The notes under the pieces: generated by a model
What the model was told of the DNA's origin: nothing
The model's database searches: none
Seen by the model: the letters and a program-made list of their open reading frames with translations, nothing else
Shown here: positions 51,761-57,974 of the stretch, in pieces
Position numbering within the stretch: the stretch's first letter is position 1
How the letters are laid out: every line of letters begins with the position of its first letter
Translations under genes and position numbers: made by a program
Source: Alkalihalobacillus alcalophilus ATCC 27647 = CGMCC 1.3604
GTDB taxonomy: Bacteria; Bacillota; Bacilli; Bacillales; Bacillaceae_D
Direction of reading: 5' to 3'
Assembly (NCBI RefSeq): GCF_000292245.2
Contig: NZ_ALPT02000020.1
Coordinates: 1 to 57,974, forward strand
Length of the DNA stretch: 57,974 nucleotides

Positions 51761-52731
51761 TACCACCTGCTTATTTTCACAATGGTTTTCCCATACCATT
51801 TCGCTTTGTATTCTAATTTCGATACAAAGGCAGACCAGGATACATCCGAGATCGATTTGGCTAATTTATGATTACGCAACATTCCTTTGGTGTTCAAATC
51901 TTCGATACAGACAATATCGTGGTTTTTGATGAGGTCTGTACTTAGTTTGTGAAGGAAATCGTCACGTTGGTTCATTACTCTTTCGTGTAATCTAGCAACT
52001 CTACGTTTTTGTTTCTGATAGTTTTTGGCATCAAGAAGGTTCATACCCTTGTTTTTAGCATTTAACGCACGTCTTGAAAGTTTTCGTTGCTCACGTCTTA
52101 ATTTCTTTTCCATTTTGGCTGTGAACGTATGATTGTCCATCTTGTGACCATCCGAAAAAACCGCAAAATCCTTGATGCCTAAATCTATACCGATAGATGA
52201 TTCCGTTTTCTTCAAGGGCTGTACGTCTGTTTTGACTACAATGGATACAAAGAACTTTCCGCTTGGATTTCGTCTGACTGTAGCGCTCAGAATACGTCCT
52301 TCAACCTCACGACTTTTGGCCAAGCGAACAAGACCCAGTTTCGGCAATTTAATTTTGTTGTTTACTATGGCAATGTTGCTATTTGTTACTTTCGTGGTGT
52401 AGGATTGTACCGGATTCTTTTTAGACTTGAAGCGCGGAGCTTTATTTTGTTTCTTGAAGAATCGAGTAAAGGAATCGGCAAGATTTTTCAGGGAGGATTG
52501 AAGGGCAATGCTATCCACTTCTTTTAGCCATACGAATTCCTTTTTTAGTTGGGTTAATTGGGCCGAACAAGAAGAATACGTTAACCCTTTGCCTGTTTTT
52601 TGATAAGTATCGTTCCATTGCCCTAAAAAGCGATTGAATACAAAACGAGAACAGCCGATGGTTTTGGCAATCAGGGTTTCTTGTTCTTTGCTTGGATAGA
52701 GACGGAATTTGTATGCTTTGTTGATGAGCAT
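51598..52731 (-). CDS. tnpB: RNA-guided endonuclease TnpB
   Basis: Intact IS605-family TnpB, an omega-RNA guided DNA nuclease that helps keep the element at its donor site. 377 aa from the ATG at 52731 (GGGGGTG upstream; a GTG three codons earlier is possible). The RuvC triad is complete: Asp183 (GIDLGIKDF), Glu277 (IVCIEDLNTKGM) and Asp359 (HDRDINASQNI). The zinc ribbon has CSECG and CSICD. The N-terminal KAYKFRLYPSKEQE is the helix-turn-helix start of the family. It is inserted between fxsA and pyk; codon use looks like that of the host. Confidence 0.95.
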   Translation of the reverse strand: MLINKAYKFRLYPSKEQETLIAKTIGCSRFVFNRFLGQWNDTYQKTGKGLTYSSCSAQLTQLKKEFVWLKEVDSIALQSSLKNLADSFTRFFKKQNKAPRFKSKKNPVQSYTTKVTNSNIAIVNNKIKLPKLGLVRLAKSREVEGRILSATVRRNPSGKFFVSIVVKTDVQPLKKTESSIGIDLGIKDFAVFSDGHKMDNHTFTAKMEKKLRREQRKLSRRALNAKNKGMNLLDAKNYQKQKRRVARLHERVMNQRDDFLHKLSTDLIKNHDIVCIEDLNTKGMLRNHKLAKSISDVSWSAFVSKLEYKAKWYGKTIVKISRWYPSSQICSECGHQEGKKSLEIRDWTCSICDKHHDRDINASQNILAEGVRTFHLA

Positions 52732-52875
52732 TGTTTTCACCCCCGATAGGAATGTATGTTCTCATTATACCCTAACAAGAATCTCTTTGGCTACCGCCAA
52801 CCGACATTCATCTCCCCCTTATCGTTGGGCTTCTCCCTTCACACGATTGAAGGGGGAGTCTTCTGTCGGGAAATG

Positions 52876-52910
52876 ATAAAAATAGAGGAGAAGGGGATTC
52901 CCTTCTCCTC
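52876..52910 (-). terminator. Terminator of pfkA-pyk
   Basis: GAGGAGAAGGG and CCCTTCTCCTC (52885-52910) form an 11-bp stem followed on the minus strand by TATTTTTAT, which directly joins the left end of the tnpB element. Confidence 0.9.
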
Positions 52911-52921
52911 TTCCTCTTTAA

Positions 52922-54679
52922 TTATAGAACACTCGCATGTCCTCTGTAAATATCTCCGCGTGTGCTATCTACAGTGACGTCTTCTCCTTCAGTAAAGAGA
53001 TTAAGCGCATTCTGTACCCCTACAATCACTGGTGTATTTAAACTTAAACCCACAACAGCTGCATGAGATGTTAATCCACCTTCTTCAGTAATAACAGCCG
53101 CTGCTTTTTCAAAAGCAGGGATCATATCTTTGTCAGTACTCTGCATCACTAAAATCGAGTTTGATTTTACTTTGGCAATCGCTTCACCCGCATCTTTAGC
53201 AATAACGATTTGGCCAGTTACAGAGCTACGCCCAATTCCTTGACCTTTAGCAATCACTTCACCAATGACATGAACTTTAATTAAGTTCGTTGTACCTGAT
53301 TCACCGACTGGAACACCTGCTGTGATAACAACACGCTCGCCTTGTTTAATAATGCCTGACTCAACCGCAGCGTCAACCGTAATCTCTAACATATGATCAG
53401 TTGATTTCGCCTTTTCTCCCAATACAGGGATTACTCCCCATACTAGACTCAATTGACGAAAGGCATTTTTATTACTCGTTACCGCAATAATATCTGCTTT
53501 CGGACGATATTTTGAAACAATTTGAGCCGTATAACCACTTTCCGTTGCCGATAAAATATAAGACGTATTTAAATTAAAAGCAGTATGAACAACGGACTGA
53601 CCGATTGCACTAGTCGTTGTCATTGTATCTTCAGCCTTTGTAATCTTATTTAGCATCGCTTTATAATTTAAACCTTGCTCTGCACGTGCTGCAATTTTAT
53701 TCATTGTTTGAACAGCTTCAACTGGGTAATCACCAGCAGCTGTCTCCCCTGACAGCATAATTGCATCCGTTCCATCAAAAATCGCATTGGCAACATCACT
53801 TGCTTCTGCTCTTGTTGGGCGTGGATTACGTTGCATCGAATCTAACATTTGTGTCGCTGTAATAACCGGTTTTGCTTCTGTATTACACTTCTTAATTAAT
53901 TGCTTTTGTACTAATGGTACTTCTTCAACTGGGATTTCTACCCCTAAATCACCACGGGCAACCATTAACCCGTCTGACACTTGAAGAATTTCATCGATGT
54001 TATCAACACCTTCTTGATTTTCAATTTTTGGAATGATTTTGATAGTACCTCCACCATTGCTTTCAAGAAGCTCACGGATTTCAAGCACATCTGATGCACG
54101 ACGGACAAATGAAGCCGCAACAAAATCGACATCCTGCTCAATTCCAAATCGTATGTCAGCAGCGTCTTTATCTGTAATACCAGGAAGATTAACACTCACA
54201 TTAGGGACATTAACACCTTTTTTATTTTTTAAAACACCACTATTTTTTACCTTGGTCACAAGCTCTGAATCACGAAGTTCTGTAACTTCTAATTCAATTA
54301 ATCCGTCATCCAATAATAAGGTCGAACCAATTTGCACATCCTTAACAAGCTCTGGATATGTAATTGAAATGATTTCATTATTCCCAACCACTTCATTCAT
54401 GGATACGATTAACGACTGTCCTGCTTTTAACTCAACCATACCGTTTTCTAATGTTTGAGTACGGATTTCTGGACCTTTTGTATCTAACAAAATAGCGACT
54501 GTTTTCCCAGTTATTTTTGAAGCCTCTCGGATATTTTTAATACGTGCCCCATGTTCTTCATAATCACCATGAGAAAAATTCAAACGAGCAACATTCATAC
54601 CTGCCTCTATTAATTGGACAAGTTTTTCAACACTCTCACTGGCTGGACCGATTGTACATACAATTTTCGTTTTACGCAT
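52922..54679 (-). CDS. pyk: Pyruvate kinase
   Basis: Makes pyruvate and ATP from phosphoenolpyruvate. 585 aa, the long Bacillus form with an extra C-terminal PEP-utiliser domain (about 475-585, GGLTSHAAVVG with the conserved His). The barrel carries NVARLNFSHGDYEEH, the catalytic Lys in IKIIPKIENQEG, ARGDLGVEI and the K+/ADP site near ATQMLDSM. The ATG at 54679 follows AGGAGG. It lies 53 bp after pfkA and shares its operon and terminator. Confidence 0.98.
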   Translation of the reverse strand: MRKTKIVCTIGPASESVEKLVQLIEAGMNVARLNFSHGDYEEHGARIKNIREASKITGKTVAILLDTKGPEIRTQTLENGMVELKAGQSLIVSMNEVVGNNEIISITYPELVKDVQIGSTLLLDDGLIELEVTELRDSELVTKVKNSGVLKNKKGVNVPNVSVNLPGITDKDAADIRFGIEQDVDFVAASFVRRASDVLEIRELLESNGGGTIKIIPKIENQEGVDNIDEILQVSDGLMVARGDLGVEIPVEEVPLVQKQLIKKCNTEAKPVITATQMLDSMQRNPRPTRAEASDVANAIFDGTDAIMLSGETAAGDYPVEAVQTMNKIAARAEQGLNYKAMLNKITKAEDTMTTTSAIGQSVVHTAFNLNTSYILSATESGYTAQIVSKYRPKADIIAVTSNKNAFRQLSLVWGVIPVLGEKAKSTDHMLEITVDAAVESGIIKQGERVVITAGVPVGESGTTNLIKVHVIGEVIAKGQGIGRSSVTGQIVIAKDAGEAIAKVKSNSILVMQSTDKDMIPAFEKAAAVITEEGGLTSHAAVVGLSLNTPVIVGVQNALNLFTEGEDVTVDSTRGDIYRGHASVL

Positions 54680-54732
54680 AATTGCCTCCTATATAATTCT
54701 ACTACTCCAAAAGCACACAAGAAATGAAAGAA

Positions 54733-55692
54733 TTAAATGGATAATTCTTGTGATAGCTTGTACATATCTAAATTAACTTCATGTTTTTGTGATAGAACTT
54801 CTTCAATACCATGATAAACAAGTTCATTCTTTTGAATACCTACAGTGACACCGGCTTTTCCATCTATTAAAAGATCAACAGCCTTTGCCCCTAAACGACT
54901 AGCGAGCACTCGATCAGACGCTGTTGGTGAACCCCCACGTTGAATATGCCCTAAAACTGTTACACGAGTTTCCATATTCGTTGCATCACTAATTTCTTTT
55001 CCGAAACTAAATCCATTTCCTACACCTTCAGCAACGATGATGATACTATGTTTTTTGCCACGCTCTTGCCCGCGCTTTAAACGGTTAACGATTTGGTCCA
55101 TATCATAATCAGCTTCAGGAATCAGAATTGTTTCGGCCCCATCAGCGAGTCCTGCCCATAAAGCAAGATCTCCAGCATGACGGCCCATAACTTCAATTAC
55201 ATAAGTTCTCTCATGTGAAGTAGCTGTATCACGAATTTTATCAATCGCTTCAATAATGGTATTTAATGCTGTATCAAATCCAATCGTAAAGTCTGTACCT
55301 GGAATATCATTATCAATCGTTCCTGGTACCCCGATAGTTGGGAAACCATGCTCAGTTAATTTTTTGGCCCCTTGGAAAGAACCGTCACCACCAATGACAA
55401 CTAAACCTTCAATACCAAATTTCTTTAATTGCTCAATTCCCTTTTGTTGACCTTCTAATGTTTTAAATTCTTCACAGCGTGCCGTATAAAGCATCGTTCC
55501 ACCACGATGGATAATATCACCAACAGAGCCAAGCTCCATTTTATGAATATCACCAGCAATTAAACCAGCATATCCATAATTAATTCCGTAAACTTCAAGT
55601 CCGTGGAAAATCGCCTTTCTTACAACCGCACGAATCGCCGCATTCATCCCTGGCGAATCTCCACCACTTGTTAAAACTCCAATTCTTTTCAT
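54733..55692 (-). CDS. pfkA: 6-phosphofructokinase
   Basis: ATP-dependent phosphofructokinase, the committed step of glycolysis. 319 aa, full length. ATP-binding SGGDSPGMNAAIR and GGDGSFQGA, substrate-binding PGTIDNDIPGTD with the catalytic Asp in TIDND, and VEVMGRHAGDLAL-type segment (EVMGRHAGD). The ATG at 55692 follows TTAGGAGG. The 316 bp upstream (55693-56008) contain the accA terminator and a TTGACT-type -35 at about 55756 with a poor -10; the promoter is not certain. Confidence 0.98.
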   Translation of the reverse strand: MKRIGVLTSGGDSPGMNAAIRAVVRKAIFHGLEVYGINYGYAGLIAGDIHKMELGSVGDIIHRGGTMLYTARCEEFKTLEGQQKGIEQLKKFGIEGLVVIGGDGSFQGAKKLTEHGFPTIGVPGTIDNDIPGTDFTIGFDTALNTIIEAIDKIRDTATSHERTYVIEVMGRHAGDLALWAGLADGAETILIPEADYDMDQIVNRLKRGQERGKKHSIIIVAEGVGNGFSFGKEISDATNMETRVTVLGHIQRGGSPTASDRVLASRLGAKAVDLLIDGKAGVTVGIQKNELVYHGIEEVLSQKHEVNLDMYKLSQELSI

Positions 55693-55971
55693 CGGTGTTA
55701 AACCTCCTAAAACAAAATTAAAACATATAAATTTTCATGCCTATCGAACTAGTCAATACATAACTTCCAAAATCAGACGAAATTTAGTTCAAAAGCATAG
55801 TCGTTTTAATAACGTAGTCTAATTACTCATTTTTCACCACTATCCCTTAAAAAATACCACTACCGATTCACGAATACAATACAGATTTTCATAAAAATTA
55901 TGTAGATCGTCGATTTTGTGAAAATATTGATAGAACAAGCTTTTCCAGGCGAAATATAGTGTACTTCTTTA

Positions 55972-56006
55972 TAATAAAAAGTACTCTCTAAGAAAAGAAA
56001 GTACTT
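55972..56006 (-). terminator. Terminator of accDA
   Basis: AAGTACTTTCT and AGAGAGTACTT (55979-56006) pair with one mismatch and are followed by TTTATTAT. The first arm lies just after the accA stop. Confidence 0.85.
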
Positions 56007-56008
56007 AA

Positions 56009-56986
56009 TTAGTGTGCGTTATTGTGATCGCTTTCATCACTATATTGTCCGATATTTTTAAATTTCTCATATTTTTGCGAAAGAAGTTCTTCCTCAGACA
56101 ATAATGAAAGTTCCTTTAATGATTTTTTGATCGTCTCACCAATGTATTCAGCTTGTTCTTTGACATCTCGATGAGCCCCACCTTTGACTTCGCGAATAAT
56201 TTCATCGATAATTCCTAACTCCTTTAAATCGGGAGCCGTAATTTTCATCGTTTCAGCCGCTTTTTGGGCAAGCGAAGAATCTTTCCAAAGGAGAGCCGCT
56301 GCTCCTTCTGGTGAAATAACAGAATATGTTGAGTTTTCAAGCATGTGGATATGATTTCCAACACCTAAAGCAAGAGCTCCACCACTTCCGCCTTCTCCGA
56401 TTACAATACAAATAATTGGTACTTTTAAACCAGCCATTTCAAGCAAGTTCCGAGCGATCGCTTCACTTTGTCCGCGCTCTTCTGCTTCTTTACCAGGATA
56501 AGCCCCTTTTGTATCAATAAAACAAATAATAGGACGCTGGAATTTATCTGCTTGTTTCATTAAGCGTAATGCCTTTCGATACCCTTCTGGATGTGGACTA
56601 CCAAAATTACGATAAATATTGTCCTTTGTATTTTTGCCACGCTGATGGCCAATGACCGTTACAGGTGTTCCGTTAAACTTAGCAATACCAGCTACAATTG
56701 CTGGATCATCTCCATATAAACGATCACCGTGCATTTCTAAAAAGTCGGTAAACAAATGATCAATATAATCTAATGTGGTTGGTCGCTCCGTATGCCGTGC
56801 GATCTGTACTCGTTCCCAAGGCTGTAGATTGCCATAAATCTCTTTCTCAAGTTCATGAAGACGTTTTTCTAACTTAATGATTTCTTCAGAAAGATCAATT
56901 TCCTTCTCTTCTGTAAAAGTACGCAACTCACTAATTTTATTTTTTAATTCAATAATTGGTTTCTCAAACTTCAAATCTGTAGCCAA
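56009..56986 (-). CDS. accA: Acetyl-CoA carboxylase carboxyltransferase alpha subunit
   Basis: Alpha subunit of the carboxyltransferase that makes malonyl-CoA for fatty acid synthesis. 325 aa. An N-terminal coiled coil (about 5-50) precedes the crotonase-like fold with GHQRGKNTKDNIYRNFG, FIDTKGAYPGKEAEERGQ and EGGSGGALALGVGN, the acetyl-CoA and biotin site. It lies 16 bp after accD, so the subunits are cotranscribed. Confidence 0.97.
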   Translation of the reverse strand: MATDLKFEKPIIELKNKISELRTFTEEKEIDLSEEIIKLEKRLHELEKEIYGNLQPWERVQIARHTERPTTLDYIDHLFTDFLEMHGDRLYGDDPAIVAGIAKFNGTPVTVIGHQRGKNTKDNIYRNFGSPHPEGYRKALRLMKQADKFQRPIICFIDTKGAYPGKEAEERGQSEAIARNLLEMAGLKVPIICIVIGEGGSGGALALGVGNHIHMLENSTYSVISPEGAAALLWKDSSLAQKAAETMKITAPDLKELGIIDEIIREVKGGAHRDVKEQAEYIGETIKKSLKELSLLSEEELLSQKYEKFKNIGQYSDESDHNNAH

Positions 56987-57002
56987 TCATTCCACCTCCC
57001 CT

Positions 57003-57854
57003 TTATGACTGTTGATGCATCTCAATGATTTTAGCTAATGTTTCTTTCATTTCTGAGCGATGAATCACTCGGTCTAATTGCCCATGTTCTAATAGGAATT
57101 CTGCTGTCTGAAAATCTTCAGGAAGCTCTTGTCTAATCGTTTGTTCAATAATTCGGCGTCCTGCAAATCCAATTAATGCTTTTGGTTCGGCAAAATTATA
57201 ATCACCTAGTGAAGCAAAACTAGCCGATACTCCACCTGTTGTTGGGTGTGTCATAACAGAAATAAATAACCCACCTACACGATTAAGCTTTTCAAGAGCC
57301 GCACTCGTTTTAGCCATTTGCATTAAACTGAGAACACCTTCTTGCATTCTCGCTCCACCAGATGCTGAAAATAAAAGAATCGGTTTTTTCTGCTCAATGG
57401 CCGCCTCGATTGCTCTTGTTATTTTCTCTCCAGCCGCCGAACCCATACTTCCCATAATAAATCTGGCATCCATCACAGCAATGATCGCCGGAAGCCCATT
57501 CATTAAGCCTTCTCCAGAAACAACGCCTTCCATTAAACCTGTTTTTTGACGAATTGCCTCTAATTTCTTTTCATAATCAGGAAATTGTAATGGGTTCACA
57601 CTTGTAATCCCTTTATCATATTCTATAAACGTTCCTTCATCAAACAGGCTCTCAATCCGCTCATAGCCACTCATACGATGATGATGACCACATGATGCAC
57701 AAACGAGTAAATTCTTTTTTAACTCTTTTGTATACATAATTGTTCGACAAGAAGGACATTTAGTCATCAGGCCTTCAGGCACTTCCTGTTTCGCACGTTC
57801 TGATGGAATTGTTGCATAACGTTTCTTTTTCGAAAATAAATCTTTAATATTCAT
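57003..57854 (-). CDS. accD: Acetyl-CoA carboxylase carboxyltransferase beta subunit
   Basis: Beta subunit of acetyl-CoA carboxylase carboxyltransferase, 283 aa. The N-terminal zinc finger uses Cys33, Cys36, Cys52 and Cys55 (CPSC, CASC). The crotonase-like fold follows with MGSMGSAAGEKITRAIE, SASGGARMQEGVLSLMQM and HPTTGGVSASFASLGD. The ATG at 57854 is preceded by GAGGTG. The 120 bp upstream to the window edge are A+T-rich and probably hold the promoter, but no clear -35/-10 pair was found. Confidence 0.97.
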   Translation of the reverse strand: MNIKDLFSKKKRYATIPSERAKQEVPEGLMTKCPSCRTIMYTKELKKNLLVCASCGHHHRMSGYERIESLFDEGTFIEYDKGITSVNPLQFPDYEKKLEAIRQKTGLMEGVVSGEGLMNGLPAIIAVMDARFIMGSMGSAAGEKITRAIEAAIEQKKPILLFSASGGARMQEGVLSLMQMAKTSAALEKLNRVGGLFISVMTHPTTGGVSASFASLGDYNFAEPKALIGFAGRRIIEQTIRQELPEDFQTAEFLLEHGQLDRVIHRSEMKETLAKIIEMHQQS

Positions 57855-57974
57855 GGCTGCACCTCATTCGTTAACCATTTTTATGTGATTCATCGATTGC
57901 TCGTATTAATTGGTCTTAAAGTAAGAGTTTAATCGTTTTTACCTTTATACATACATATATATGGTCAAGCTCTT

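Larger units (their letters stand above)
51435..52875 (-). mobile_element. IS605/IS1341-type element carrying an intact tnpB
   Basis: A complete tnpB-only element. The left end has a hairpin from CTCCCCCTT (52812-52820) and AAGGGGGAG (52850-52858). The right end has one from CTCCCACTT (51457-51465) and AAGTGGGAG (51486-51494), with GACC/GGTC inside. Both ends share the same flanking pattern (CTTATCG and GATTGAAG). The left boundary at 52875 follows TTTTTAT on the minus strand, which is the U-tract of the pyk terminator. The right boundary is approximate. No tnpA is present, so movement would need a transposase in trans. Confidence 0.87.

Noticed and set aside
1..57974. tRNA or rRNA genes
   Set aside because: No tRNA-like TTCGAATC-type T-arm with matching acceptor stems and no rRNA sequence was seen on either strand by eye; a tRNAscan run would be decisive.
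57855..57974. FapR-type operator before accD
   Set aside because: The region is A+T-rich, but I could not find a convincing inverted FapR motif, and accDA is not a known FapR target in B. subtilis.

Overview
The window looks like the chromosome of an alkaliphilic or halotolerant member of the Bacillaceae, most like the Halalkalibacter/Alkalihalobacillus group. This is inferred from gene content and protein resemblance; no 16S gene is present. The core order pheT-pheS-ysgA-sspI-ysdC-ysdB ... ysdA-rplT-rpmI-infC-thrS-ytxC-dnaI-dnaB-nrdR-speD-coaE-ytaF-mutM-polA-phoR-phoP-mdh-icd-citZ-ytwI-fxsA-pyk-pfkA-accA-accD is the Bacillus subtilis backbone. A forespore SASP gene (sspI) and sporulation-associated ytxC and ytaF point to a spore former. 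HflK/HflC and a futalosine-pathway enzyme (MqnC) are not part of this neighbourhood in B. subtilis.

Layout. 1-639: left part of an IS605/IS1341-type element with a tnpB cut by the window edge. 685-5136: pheST with a Phe T-box and an unusual tandem array of long hairpins in its leader. 5169-8836: ysgA, sspI, a small membrane protein, ysdC and ysdB. 8901-21385: an accessory carbohydrate island inserted between ysdB and ysdA. 21384-23744: VTT-family membrane protein, ysdA and the infC-rpmI-rplT operon with L20 leader and AUU start. 24014-28522: tandem thrS and thrZ, each behind its own T-box. 28536-35281: ytxC, mqnC, dnaI-dnaB-nrdR, an unknown gene, speD. 35473-40290: polA-mutM-ytaF-coaE. 40450-42915: a 51-bp minisatellite and hflKC. 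43332-49984: phoPR, mdh, icd, citZ. 50440-52910: ytwI, fxsA, a second intact tnpB element and the pyk terminator. 52922-57854: pfkA-pyk and accDA.

The most interesting system is the island at 8.9-21.4 kb. The 769-aa heparinase II/III-fold protein resembles the PL15 exo-type oligoalginate lyase family across its length, and the catalytic His and Tyr expected for that family are at equivalent positions. Beside it lie a secreted discoidin/beta-helix protein (probable extracellular polysaccharide lyase), an SDR suited to reducing the unsaturated-uronate product DEH, a KdgF-like cupin, a YesM/YesN-type two-component system, and a divergent LplB/YtcP/LplA-type ABC importer comparable to the AlgM1/AlgM2/AlgQ importer of Sphingomonas. 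Together they read as a complete secreted-depolymerase, import, exolysis and reduction route for alginate or a similar polyuronate, under CcpA-like (cre) control. No importer ATPase, KDG kinase or KDPG aldolase is in the window, so these must be supplied from elsewhere.

Other noteworthy structure: compensatory base changes in the pheS leader hairpins; a thrS transcript whose only visible terminator is the T-box terminator of thrZ; two tnpB elements both sitting against a T-rich TTTTTAT stretch, one of them the U-tract of the pyk terminator; an 8.4-copy 51-bp minisatellite upstream of polA; and a dispersed repeat family, one copy of which supplies the 5' untranslated region of the importer operon.
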